A DNA stretch of 9,412 nucleotides from Bryobacteraceae bacterium (GTDB lineage: Bacteria; Acidobacteriota; Terriglobia; Bryobacterales; Bryobacteraceae), in the NCBI GenBank assembly GCA_025929455.1, contig JAICMB010000095.1:1-9412 (forward strand). The letters are read 5' to 3'. Made by a program: the position numbers and the translations under genes. Below, piece after piece: positions 1-6,179 of this stretch (its first letter is position 1; each line of letters opens with the position of its first letter). The notes beneath the pieces are model-generated. The model was not told the DNA's origin, did not search any database, and worked only from the letters and a program-made list of their open reading frames with translations.

Positions 1-228
1 ATTGGTCACAAGTTGTTTAGTAACGCGGAACTTGAGAAGAACTGGCAGGATTTCGCCGCGAAACTCGGAGATCCGTCAATAGTCGATTGGCGCCGCACGG
101 CTCCGATATGGGCTGGGTCCATTATTCAGGGCAATAAACTCTTAACTCAACAAGTGCCATTACGACGCGCATTTGAGGCTGTATCTGCCGCGGTGGGCTT
201 GCCGTTTGCTCTTGCTGCAGCCAAATAA
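1..228 (+). CDS. 3' end of a gene resembling DndB/DGQHR-domain proteins (partial)
   Basis: The reading frame is open from the first base and stops at TAA 226-228, so this is the last 75 residues of a longer protein. The TTG at 13 is not needed as a start. The visible part has a WRR.APIW.G motif (about residues 29-38) followed by I.GNKL and an Ala/Leu-rich end with GLPFAL. As I remember it, DndB and other DGQHR-domain proteins of DNA phosphorothioation and related islands end in a similar pattern (DW.R..P.W.GRA...GR, then a helix ending GLP). DndB acts as a transcriptional regulator of dnd genes. No dndC, dndD or dndE follows, so a complete Dnd system is not shown. The assignment rests on a short motif and could be wrong; the partial gene itself is more certain than its family. 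Confidence 0.45.
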   Translation: MGHKLFSNAELEKNWQDFAAKLGDPSIVDWRRTAPIWAGSIIQGNKLLTQQVPLRRAFEAVSAAVGLPFALAAAK

Positions 229-261
229 CAATCCGGCGTGCATTGCGCCACAAGGCGGGCG

Positions 262-335
262 GGTTCCGAGCATAACGTGGGGCGAGAGGCGCGGATTTCA
301 ACGCCTGCCGGCAGTGCCACATTACGCTCGGGACC
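262..335. repeat. Long imperfect palindrome / potential stem-loop
   Basis: The left arm 262-280 (GGTTCCGAGCATAACGTGG) pairs with the right arm 317-335 (CCACATTACGCTCGGGACC) over 19 positions: 16 Watson-Crick pairs, one T-G wobble and two mismatches (A272/C325, C276/A321). A second stem, AGGCG 287-291 with CGCCT 302-306, closes a 10-nt loop inside it. It lies 33 nt after the stop of the DndB-like gene. There is no T-run on either side, so it is not a typical intrinsic terminator. It could be a folded RNA, a recombination or transposition hairpin, or a REP-like element. Pairing was worked out base by base; function is unknown. Confidence 0.6.
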
Positions 336-357
336 GAGGAGGGGAAAACAGAGAGGT

Positions 358-489
358 ATGCTTACAGACTACGAGAGCGTTGATAACTGCTGCCCGCGAA
401 AGCAGAACCTGCACAGTTCCGGCGAGTGCTTGCCAACCGAAAACCACTTTTGTCGCGGTGCGCAGGCCGCGCAAGCCATCAACGTTTGA
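358..489 (+). CDS. Possible small ORF, 43 aa (doubtful)
   Basis: An ATG at 358 preceded by GAGAGG (351-356) opens a 43-codon frame ending in TGA 487-489. The product has five Cys residues and no recognisable motif. It lies between the palindrome and the 502 ORF, in the same frame as the latter but separated from it by TGA-TAA. I see no convincing promoter and no sign of coding constraint. The RBS-like sequence is the only support, and this may simply be noncoding island DNA. Apart from this ORF and the palindrome, I see nothing else in 229-501. Confidence 0.2.
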   Translation: MLTDYESVDNCCPRKQNLHSSGECLPTENHFCRGAQAAQAINV

Positions 490-501
490 TAAAACTGTGC
501 C

Positions 502-924
502 ATGATCGCAGGAAGCACAGACAGGCTACGGCTGCTTGTTTACGGGATCGAACGTAGGGGAATTCAAACGCCGGATGCAGATATCCAGACACCACGGGGT
601 GAATTGATCTTCGCCCCGTTCGAGACGCCTGTCAGATTTCAGGATTTCGACGGTGTTATCTTCTTCCAAGGCATATTTGAGAAATTCGACACCAGGAGAT
701 CCGGCTATGACGGGGCCAGCCTTTCACACCAATGGTACCCCAATGAACTCGACAAGCGCACAAAGGAGGTAGAAGCCTTGCTGCGACGCGGCGGCCTCGT
801 GTGTGCTCTGATTTGCAATCCCTTCATTGACATGGATACCGACGAGGGCAGAGATTTCCGTGGTACAGACCTGGCCAAGCGCCTGTTGAACGATGCAGGA
901 ATTCCAGGAATGGTAAGTGATTGA
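502..924 (+). CDS. Hypothetical protein, probably a 5' gene fragment
   Basis: The frame starts at ATG 502, with stops TGA-TAA just upstream at 487-492 and no good Shine-Dalgarno, and runs 140 codons to TGA 922-924. The sequence looks like real protein: hydrophobic strands (RLLVYGI, DGVIFFQGIF, GLVCALICNPF) alternate with charged helices (DKRTKEVEALLRRGG). This is an alpha/beta pattern in which a strand predicted after LLRRGG ends in CNPFIDMDTDEG. I do not recognise a family. The protein appears to stop in mid-fold (LAKRLLNDAGIPGMVSD), and its last bases coincide with the place where the integrase sequence begins. The simplest reading is that the 3' part was deleted when it was joined to the truncated integrase. 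GC is lower than in the minus-strand genes at the right of the window. Confidence 0.5.
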   Translation: MIAGSTDRLRLLVYGIERRGIQTPDADIQTPRGELIFAPFETPVRFQDFDGVIFFQGIFEKFDTRRSGYDGASLSHQWYPNELDKRTKEVEALLRRGGLVCALICNPFIDMDTDEGRDFRGTDLAKRLLNDAGIPGMVSD

Positions 925-1650
925 TCGCGTTCCGCGGATTCGGCTGTTACGGGGTGAGCGAAACAGGGAATTTGTTCTGAGGCACAGCCTGGAACCGAAA
1001 TACCTGGAAAGGGCACCACAGCCACTCCGCGATGTTGCAGTCCTGATCTTAGAGACCGGTGTGCGGCCGGGTGAAGCCGTGAGCCTCCAATGGTCCGACG
1101 TACATCTCCAGGCGGCTATACATGCGCAGTTCGGATACATCCGCATCCGGGGCGGCAAGTCTAAGAACGCAAACCGCAACCTTAGCCTGACGGCTCGCGC
1201 CGTGGAGATGCTGCGGAAACGGAAAGCCGAAGTGAAATCAGCGTTGGTCTTTCCAGGGGACTCGCCCGAGGCGCCAATCCTCGGGACCTCGCTAGATCAT
1301 CAGCATGATGGCGTACGCGGTGCAATGGGGCTGCCTAAAGACTTCGTGATACATTCGTTAAGACACACGATGCTTACGCGTCTCGGCGAAGCCGGCGCCG
1401 ACGCATTCACCATCATGCGGATAGCAGGCCACAGCAGCGTTACCGTCTCTCAGCGATACGTCCATCCCACTCCCGAGGGGCTGGAGCGTGCTTTCGAGCG
1501 GCTCGGGAGTCTCAACGCGGCGAAGTTCGAGCGGGCCGAATCGGAGGCGTTGGCGGAGGCCGTAGGAGCTATTGGAGTCCCCACAAAATCCCCCACACCA
1601 CAAAAATGTCATTCTTCAAAATCCTCGCAAATCGTTGAAATAAAACGCAC

Positions 1651-1660
<10 letters not shown>
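917..1660 (+). CDS. Tyrosine recombinase (phage-type integrase), catalytic domain only, N-terminally truncated
   Basis: A frame of 247 codons opens at GTG 917, directly after an in-frame TAA (914-916). All catalytic positions of tyrosine recombinases are visible: Arg50 (ETGVRPGEA), Lys81 (RGGKSKN), His146-x-x-Arg149 (HSLRHTM), His172 (IAGHSS) and Tyr181 (QRYVHP). Such enzymes cut and rejoin DNA at att sites to integrate or excise islands and prophages. The usual SAM-like core-binding domain of 100 or more residues is missing: the sequence begins at the linker RVPRIRLLRGERNREFVL, which normally follows it. The protein is therefore probably inactive, and the frame is best seen as a 3' remnant. 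The C-terminal tail (after about residue 205) is Ser/Lys rich. The stop TAG (1658-1660) lies inside the tRNA-Ile gene, placing the integrase at the end of an inserted element. Confidence 0.85.
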
Positions 1661-1726
<66 letters not shown>

Positions 1727-1748
1727 AATGCCGTCTCTTCCAAGCATC

Positions 1749-1754
1749 TATAAT
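1749..1754 (+). promoter_or_regulatory. -10 box (TATAAT) upstream of the GH79 gene
   Basis: A perfect TATAAT lies 31 nt before the ATG at 1786 and 22 nt after the tRNA. No good -35 hexamer is seen at the expected spacing (1726-1731 is AAATGC), so the promoter may be weak or activator-dependent, or the gene may be transcribed from the tRNA promoter. Confidence 0.4.
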
Positions 1755-1774
1755 TCGCACTGGCGGAGCACGTG

Positions 1775-1781
1775 AAGGAGG
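1775..1781 (+). promoter_or_regulatory. Shine-Dalgarno of the GH79 gene
   Basis: AAGGAGG is followed after 4 nt by ATG 1786. It decides the start: the longer open frame runs back through the tRNA gene, whereas this ATG is directly followed by a signal peptide. Confidence 0.8.
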
Positions 1782-1785
1782 ACCT

Positions 1786-3390
1786 ATGGGTAAGGATAGA
1801 CTTCTGCGATGGTGTGCGGCAGCGGTTGCGCTAGTAGGCAGTCATGCGTATTCGCAACCGCCGGCCGGCGGGTCGCCGGCAGCGCGTCTCAATCCCGCAG
1901 CGATGCCTCGTCTCGGCACGGTGGATGAGCGCTTCCAGTCGTACAACGTCGAGATGGTCGAGGTCACCGGCGGCCGGTTTTGGAAGCCCTACAAAGATGT
2001 CAGCGCGAACCGGAACGCTCAAGCTTCCGGCACGAATGATAGCTCAACTCCCGCCGGCATGAACCCCAACCTGTTTCAACACCGGCCGCCCACCGACCTT
2101 GCCAACACCCGTTTGCGCAAACTTGCGGCGGCGCTCGGACCGGCATACATGCGAGTGAGCGGGACTTGGGCGAACACCACTTACTTCCAGGATTCTGCCG
2201 GACCCGCTCCCCGGACGGCACCGAAAGGTTTCAGCGGAGTGTTGACCCGGCAGCAATGGAAGGGCGTCGTGGACTTCTCACATGCGACCGGAGCAGCAAT
2301 CGTCACATCGTTTGCGACCAGCCCGGGAACACGGAACGCGGCCGGTGTTTGGACTCCGGCACAGGCGCGGGAGTTGCTCGCCTTCACCAAATCGATTGGC
2401 GGTCACATCGCTGCGGCGGAGTTCATGAACGAGCCAACGTTCGCTGCGATGGGCGGCGCACCCAAGGGCTACGATGCGGCGGCCTACGCGCGCGACATTG
2501 CAGTCTTCCGGCCGTTTATTAAGAAGGCCGTACCGCATCTGATCTTCCTTGGCCCCGGTTCGGTTGGCGAGGGCGGCCGATCCGGGAACGCACCCGGCGG
2601 CGGCATGATCACAACGGAGGACATTCTGAAGGCCACCGGGCCCGTGTTCGACGCGTTTTCCTATCATCTCTATGCAGCCGTCTCCAAGCGTTGCGCTGGC
2701 CTGGGGTCGTCGCTACAGGTGTCGGCGGCTGATGCGATGTCGCGCGAGTGGTTCTCGCGCATCGATGCGGTCGATACATATTATGCGGGTCTGCGGGATC
2801 GCTTCGAGCCCGGCAAGCCGCTCTGGATCACGGAAACGGCCGACGCGGCGTGCGGCGGCAATCCTTGGGCTTCCACGTTCCTGGACACCTTCCGTTACGT
2901 GTATCAACACGGACGCCTCGCCCAGCGCGGCGTGCAAGTGATCGCACACAACACGCTGGCATCTAGCGACTACGGCCTGCTCGACGAAAACACGTTCGAT
3001 CCGCGCCCCAACTATTGGGTCTCGCTACTGTGGCGGCAACTCATGGGAACGACAGTTCTCGACCCCGGCCCTTCTCCGTCGCAAGACGTGTATCTGTTTG
3101 CGCACTGCCTGCGCGGTCACCCAGGAGGCGTCGCGGTGATCGCGATGAACACGGACCGGCAGGCGGCGCACGACATCCAAATCGCGACGAAAGCGCAGCG
3201 GTATACGCTCACGGCCAAGCAACTGGAAGGCTCCGCCGTAGAGCTTAACGGCACGACTTTGCAACTCGGCGCCGGCGATAGTGTGCCGGCTCTGACGGGC
3301 ATGCAAGCAGCCGCAGGCAGCGTGAGCCTCGCGCCGGCGAGCATAACGTTCCTCGCATTTGAGAACGCGCAGAACAGCAGTTGCCGGTAA
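1786..3390 (+). CDS. Secreted GH79-family (heparanase/beta-glucuronidase-like) glycoside hydrolase
   Basis: A 534-aa protein. Residues 1-24 form a signal peptide (MGKDRLLRW, then AAAVALVGSHAYSQ), so it is probably exported to the periplasm or outside. The mature part starts with a Pro/Ala-rich stretch and then VDERFQSYNVEMVEVTGGRFWKPY, typical of GH79/heparanase-like enzymes. A (beta/alpha)8 barrel follows with acid/base Glu216 (EFMNEPTF) and nucleophile Glu350 (LWITETADAACGG). Next come the conserved AHNTLASSDYGLLDENTFDPRPNYWVSLLW-type region (about residues 386-415) and a C-terminal beta-rich segment. GH79 enzymes cleave glucuronosyl linkages of proteoglycans, arabinogalactans and related glycans by a retaining mechanism; the substrate here cannot be read from the sequence. 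The gene stands alone between two tRNAs and has its own strong RBS. Family call is confident, specificity is not. Confidence 0.87.
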   Translation: MGKDRLLRWCAAAVALVGSHAYSQPPAGGSPAARLNPAAMPRLGTVDERFQSYNVEMVEVTGGRFWKPYKDVSANRNAQASGTNDSSTPAGMNPNLFQHRPPTDLANTRLRKLAAALGPAYMRVSGTWANTTYFQDSAGPAPRTAPKGFSGVLTRQQWKGVVDFSHATGAAIVTSFATSPGTRNAAGVWTPAQARELLAFTKSIGGHIAAAEFMNEPTFAAMGGAPKGYDAAAYARDIAVFRPFIKKAVPHLIFLGPGSVGEGGRSGNAPGGGMITTEDILKATGPVFDAFSYHLYAAVSKRCAGLGSSLQVSAADAMSREWFSRIDAVDTYYAGLRDRFEPGKPLWITETADAACGGNPWASTFLDTFRYVYQHGRLAQRGVQVIAHNTLASSDYGLLDENTFDPRPNYWVSLLWRQLMGTTVLDPGPSPSQDVYLFAHCLRGHPGGVAVIAMNTDRQAAHDIQIATKAQRYTLTAKQLEGSAVELNGTTLQLGAGDSVPALTGMQAAAGSVSLAPASITFLAFENAQNSSCR

Positions 3391-3395
3391 CCGCA

Positions 3396-3420
3396 GCGGC
3401 ATAAGGCCGCAAGTTTGTTG
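3396..3420 (+). terminator. Possible weak terminator after the GH79 gene
   Basis: GCGGC (3396-3400) and GCCGC (3406-3410) form a 5-bp GC stem with a 5-nt loop, 5 nt after the stop codon. The following AAGTTTGTTG is only moderately T-rich. The location is right but the structure is weak. Confidence 0.35.
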
Positions 3421-3472
3421 TGGAGCACCGAAAATTCGAGGACCATTTTCCGGACCAGCTGCAGATCAAGAA

Positions 3473-3499
3473 TTGCACCGCTCGGCCTCATGACATAAT
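3473..3499 (+). promoter_or_regulatory. Putative promoter of tRNA-Arg
   Basis: TTGCAC (3473-3478) and CATAAT (3494-3499) resemble -35 and -10 hexamers, separated by 15 bp, which is shorter than ideal. Transcription would start at about 3506, just before the mature 5' end at 3510. Confidence 0.45.
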
Positions 3500-3509
3500 C
3501 GGAGTGCGC

Positions 3510-3586
3510 GCGCCCGTAGCTCAGCCGGATAGAGCGATTGGCTTCGAACCAATAGGCCGGGGGTTCGAGTCCCTCCGGGCGCGCCA
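3510..3586 (+). tRNA. tRNA-Arg(UCG)
   Basis: A complete 77-nt cloverleaf with encoded CCA. The acceptor GCGCCCG (3510-3516) pairs with CGGGCGC (3576-3582), followed by discriminator G and CCA 3584-3586. The D-arm has GCTCAGCCGGATAGAGC. The anticodon stem ATTGG/CCAAT encloses CTTCGAA with anticodon TCG. The T-arm is GGGGG TTCGAGT CCCTC. It reads CGA and, by wobble, other CGN arginine codons. Its last 16 nt recur exactly at 4559-4574, which marks it as an integration site. Confidence 0.95.
3571..3586 (+). repeat. Direct repeat copy 1 (attL-like, 3' end of tRNA-Arg)
   Basis: CCCTCCGGGCGCGCCA runs from the 3' strand of the T-stem to the CCA end of tRNA-Arg. An identical copy in the same orientation lies at 4559-4574; the bases on either side of the two copies differ. 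Confidence 0.85.
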
Positions 3587-3640
3587 ACTAACCAAAACGC
3601 ACAATCATGCAAAGGGTGCCCGACGAAAAAGGCGATAACG

Positions 3641-4321
3641 ATGACGGAAGAAGCCCGGCAACAGCATATCGCAACCGCCACCGCGGACACCGAAGAAGTC
3701 TTGCAACTTGTGTTGCAGCTCAATAACGTCCAACCTCCGCTTGATGAATGGGAGATTGTGCTTTGGCGAAATTTGATTTCTCAACTTGTCAGATTTTGGT
3801 CTCAGCAGATCATATATTCGGCTCAAGGGAACACGATGGCCGCTGCCTGGATGGCGCGGAATGTACTTGAGCTCATGATTTGGATTCAGTACTGCACGAA
3901 CTCAAAGGAAAACGCAAAAACGTTTTTTGAGGATAGGGCGCGCGACGCTTTTAACCTGCTCGATGGTCTTGCATCATTAGATGATCCTACCTTGTTTCCC
4001 GAATTGGATATAAAAGCGCAAGTCGATGCGACAAAGAAACGAATGGTAACGGCATTTACTGCGGCAGGATACACAACTCTGGAGGACAGCTACAGCAGGG
4101 TTCATAACGCGGCCAGAGCTGTCGGTTGGGAGATACCTTTTCAGGCGTTCAACAGGTTTCTTTCAAAGTTCGCGCATCCCACGGCGATGATGCTGTTCTC
4201 AGAATCGGAATCGCAAGACATGGCCGAAATGCATCAGATGTTTGTAATCATGGCATGTATATTCGCGTCGGCGGCGGCAGGCGTGTTCAAAAATTACTGT
4301 TCTTTGTTGACAGAATCATGA
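3641..4321 (+). CDS. Hypothetical helical protein carried by the mini-island
   Basis: A 226-aa protein starting at ATG 3641, with AAAAAGG about 10 nt upstream, and ending at TGA 4319-4321. No signal peptide is seen. The sequence is almost all amphipathic helix and has an acidic N-terminus. Notable stretches are WMARNVLELMIWIQYC (about 70-85), NAKTFFEDRARDAFNLLDGL (about 89-109), FNRFLSKFAHPTAMMLF (about 175-191) and a hydrophobic helix MFVIMACIFASAAAGVF near the end (about 201-217). The RNxLEL / FFEDRxRDA / KFxHPTA pattern reminds me of uncharacterised DUF5677-like, possibly HEPN-related, helical proteins, but I cannot confirm a domain or catalytic residues. Base composition is clearly more AT-rich than the neighbouring genes, with runs such as CAAAAACGTTTTTTG, which fits acquisition by transfer. 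Real gene: likely; function: unknown. Confidence 0.75.
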   Translation: MTEEARQQHIATATADTEEVLQLVLQLNNVQPPLDEWEIVLWRNLISQLVRFWSQQIIYSAQGNTMAAAWMARNVLELMIWIQYCTNSKENAKTFFEDRARDAFNLLDGLASLDDPTLFPELDIKAQVDATKKRMVTAFTAAGYTTLEDSYSRVHNAARAVGWEIPFQAFNRFLSKFAHPTAMMLFSESESQDMAEMHQMFVIMACIFASAAAGVFKNYCSLLTES

Positions 4322-4334
4322 GGTCGGTGCGAAC

Positions 4335-4561
4335 TCACGCCCGCGGTTCCGTAGTGCGCACGGGCCCGCGTACGTGGGTGCGCCAGGTGTGACCGAACGC
4401 GATGAGCGCGGCCGGTTTCCGCTATCCCGCGATCATTCGCACAATTTCGACGCCCGCCCACACGAAATAGGCCAGCGCCAAGTACCAGCGCACCTCTTCG
4501 GAAAAGCCGCCCCAGAATCCGGCGCTGAAGGGCACGGCGGAGAGAGCAAACTGCACAACCC
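4335..4561 (-). pseudogene. Truncated copy of the 3' end of a CaCA-type exchanger gene
   Basis: Read on the minus strand, this matches residues 344-417 of the exchanger encoded at 6994-8247: VVQFALSAVPFSAGFWGGFSEEVRWY... against VVQFAFSAIPSSAGFWGGLSEEVRWY..., ending RTTEPRA instead of RTTEPHG. There are about 12 differences in 74 residues, without frame disruption. One is a nonsense change: Trp389 (TGG) of the intact gene is TAG at 4422-4424. Many nucleotide differences are synonymous, so the copy comes from a diverged homologue and not from a fresh duplication. The homology stops at about 4561, inside the right att repeat; about 343 N-terminal codons are missing. It cannot encode a working transporter. 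Confidence 0.8.
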
Positions 4562-4574
4562 TCCGGGCGCGCCA
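4559..4574 (+). repeat. Direct repeat copy 2 (attR-like, tRNA-Arg 3' end)
   Basis: An exact 16-bp copy of 3571-3586 without any other part of a tRNA. It marks the right edge of the mini-island and separates the exchanger-tail remnant from the 208-aa gene, whose stop is 29 nt further right. Confidence 0.8.
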
Positions 4575-4602
4575 TACCCAACGTAGAAGCCGCCGCACAC
4601 GC

Positions 4603-5229
4603 TCACGATTTCGGTTGGCCGAGCAACTCCACCCGCCGTGCCTCCGGCAGCTTTGCAGCCGTAAAGGCGGCTTCCAGTTCCTTCCGATCGGCCGCGGACT
4701 TGGTGTACAGCTTCGCAATGGCGCGCTGCGCGGATTCGACCGTACGCTCCTCCAATTCCCTCGCCAGAAATTGCGTGCGCCGGTCCGCTTTCTTCTTTTC
4801 ATTCGCGGCAACTGCCGCCTCGTGCTGCTTTCGGGCGGCTGCGCTCGTCGTGCCCGGCGGGAATTGCGTGGCTCCGTCCAGCGCCGGCGGAACGTTCAGC
4901 ATGGGCGCGTCCTCGGGGCCGAACTTGGGGTCCTTGATGCTGTCGATGTCGCGGAGTACGCGGCACCAGCTTTCGATCAGTTCGCGGCGCGCGGCCAGCC
5001 GCTCTCTCGTCTCCGACAGCGCAAGAACGTCCACCTCCTCCAGATCGTCGACGGCCTTCGACAGATGCGCGATGCCGCGGCTCTTGTCAAAAGCGTCGAG
5101 CTCGGTACTCGCACCGGCGATCTTATCGCGCATGTTCGCTCCTTTCGAGCCCGCGGATATCTGCGCCAGAGCGCCTGGCAGCAGCGCCCCCACGGCAACG
5201 AACCACGCCGCAGCAGACATGGTGGTCAT
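4603..5229 (-). CDS. Exported, charged helical protein of unknown function
   Basis: A 208-aa protein. The ATG at 5229-5227 overlaps the TGA of the upstream gene (ATGA, 4 nt), which points to translational coupling and fixes the start; longer frames run back into that gene. Residues 1-23 (MTTMSAAAWFVAVGALLPGALAQ) look like a signal peptide with a cleavage region near LAQ-IS. The rest is highly charged and mostly helical: MRDKIAGASTELDAFDKS (33-50), SKAVDDLEEVDVLAL (57-71), a single Cys at 89, and a coiled-coil-like stretch rich in Ala, Glu, Lys and Arg (about 131-195). There are no catalytic motifs and I recognise no family. It is the last gene of a three-gene set, so a periplasmic role linked to the two upstream products is inferred, not shown. 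Confidence 0.78.
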   Translation of the reverse strand: MTTMSAAAWFVAVGALLPGALAQISAGSKGANMRDKIAGASTELDAFDKSRGIAHLSKAVDDLEEVDVLALSETRERLAARRELIESWCRVLRDIDSIKDPKFGPEDAPMLNVPPALDGATQFPPGTTSAAARKQHEAAVAANEKKKADRRTQFLARELEERTVESAQRAIAKLYTKSAADRKELEAAFTAAKLPEARRVELLGQPKS

Positions 5230-6179
5230 AGAACAATGGTCGTACCGCCCGCGTTGACGGTTCCGGAAGATGCGGACGTGACATTCGCCGTCGCGAGAGC
5301 CCCGGCCTTGCTCGCCGCCAGCACACCTGCGGCGGTGCAAGTCTGGATCTGGTGAAGCGTCGTGAAGTGGCGGAAAGTGCCACCGTGGAGTGCGTACTCC
5401 CAAGGGATCGTCCAGACGCCACGCCCGGCAGCGGCCGCGGGACCGGCGGGCGGAGCGCTTAGAAATCCCAGAATGATCGTATCGATGCCGTCAATCTTCG
5501 TTCCGAAGCCGGGCCGCACTGCCGGCGTGGCGGATGCCGCGCCGCCCGGTCCGCCGGGAGGAACCACGCCCGAGATATGGCCCCTGCCGGCATTTGGGGC
5601 GAAGACGCCGGACGCCGCCAACGCGCTATCCAGTTCGCGGATATCGATGGCGTGAAAATTGACCGTATCCGGCGCGATGAAAATGTCGGTGTGCATGCCG
5701 ATCAAAACGCAGTTGACGCGATGCAACGTATCCCTCCGCCGCATCTTTACTCCCGTGGGCGCGATGATATTGAACGTAATGCTGGCCGTGCAACCGCCGC
5801 CTGTCGCTGTCAACGTGACCGTCTCAGCGGTGCTCGGTGCGCGATACACGATTGTCGCGCCGGTGTTACTGGACAAATGTCCTTGGCCGGCGAGCGTCCA
5901 GTTCGCCTCGCCGAGCGAGAACGTTACGCGCACGCGTTCGCCCACGCCGATGTCCGTCCGCGCACGATTAGACGGCTGCGTCATGATGGTTTCGGAAGTG
6001 ATCTGACATGTCACACAGGGCGTCGCGGCGCCCGGTGCGGGCACGGCAGCAGGCGTCGCGCTGGGACCCGCGCCGCCCCCGGCCGCACTGGAACCGGGGC
6101 CCGGCGTTGCAGATCCCGCGGGGTTTGACGCCGCGTTCGTCGTCGGAGCGGGATTGTTCGGAGTCGCGCAGCAAGACAT
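5226..6179 (-). CDS. Cys/Pro-rich protein with Ig-like segment, resembling injection-system-associated proteins
   Basis: A 317-aa protein. The ATG at 6179-6177 shares one base with the TGA of the preceding gene (TGATG), so the start is fixed by coupling. A longer in-frame extension would only overlap that gene. The layout is: MSCCATPN and a Pro/Ala/Gly/Ser linker to about residue 53; CVTC (55-58); a beta-rich Ig-like segment (about 62-140, with NRARTDIGVGERVRVTFS, NWTLAGQGHLS and TVTLTATGGG); then a second region with GMHTDIFIAPDTVNFHAIDIRE (161-182), a Gly/Pro loop, TIPWEYAL (257-264), and ASKAGALAT (288-296) near the C-terminus. There is no classical signal peptide. The combination of TQPxNRART.IGVGE with IPW...F.T..Q...AAG.L.ASKAGA is one I associate, from memory, with uncharacterised genes near VgrG/PAAR and eCIS clusters. 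The biochemical role is unknown. Confidence 0.8.
   Translation of the reverse strand: MSCCATPNNPAPTTNAASNPAGSATPGPGSSAAGGGAGPSATPAAVPAPGAATPCVTCQITSETIMTQPSNRARTDIGVGERVRVTFSLGEANWTLAGQGHLSSNTGATIVYRAPSTAETVTLTATGGGCTASITFNIIAPTGVKMRRRDTLHRVNCVLIGMHTDIFIAPDTVNFHAIDIRELDSALAASGVFAPNAGRGHISGVVPPGGPGGAASATPAVRPGFGTKIDGIDTIILGFLSAPPAGPAAAAGRGVWTIPWEYALHGGTFRHFTTLHQIQTCTAAGVLAASKAGALATANVTSASSGTVNAGGTTIVL

Larger units (their letters stand above)
3571..4574. mobile_element. Putative tRNA-Arg-integrated mini-island (about 1 kb, no integrase)
   Basis: The segment is bounded by the 16-bp direct repeat of the tRNA-Arg 3' end, the usual mark left when an island uses a tRNA 3' end as attB and restores the tRNA. 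Inside are one lower-GC hypothetical gene (3641-4321) and, on the opposite strand, a truncated exchanger-gene tail (4335-4561) that stops within the right repeat. No recombinase gene is present, so it is either non-autonomous or the remnant of a larger island after internal deletion. Confidence 0.6.

Noticed and set aside
1..228. A complete Dnd (phosphorothioation) defence system
   Set aside because: Only a possible C-terminal fragment of a DndB-like protein is present and no dndC/D/E gene follows within the window.
262..335. Integron attC site
   Set aside because: The expected outer RYYYAAC/GTTRRRY boxes are not at the ends of the palindrome and the AAC partner reads ATT; no integron integrase or cassette series is visible.
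4422..4811. 129-codon minus-strand frame as a real gene
   Set aside because: It joins out-of-frame sequence of the 208-aa gene to the exchanger-tail remnant across the att repeat; only the part left of 4561 has homology, and that is a pseudogene.
4615..5355. 246-codon plus-strand frame
   Set aside because: It is antisense to the coupled 208-aa gene and to the end of the 317-aa gene, with low-complexity Arg-rich translation and no domain.
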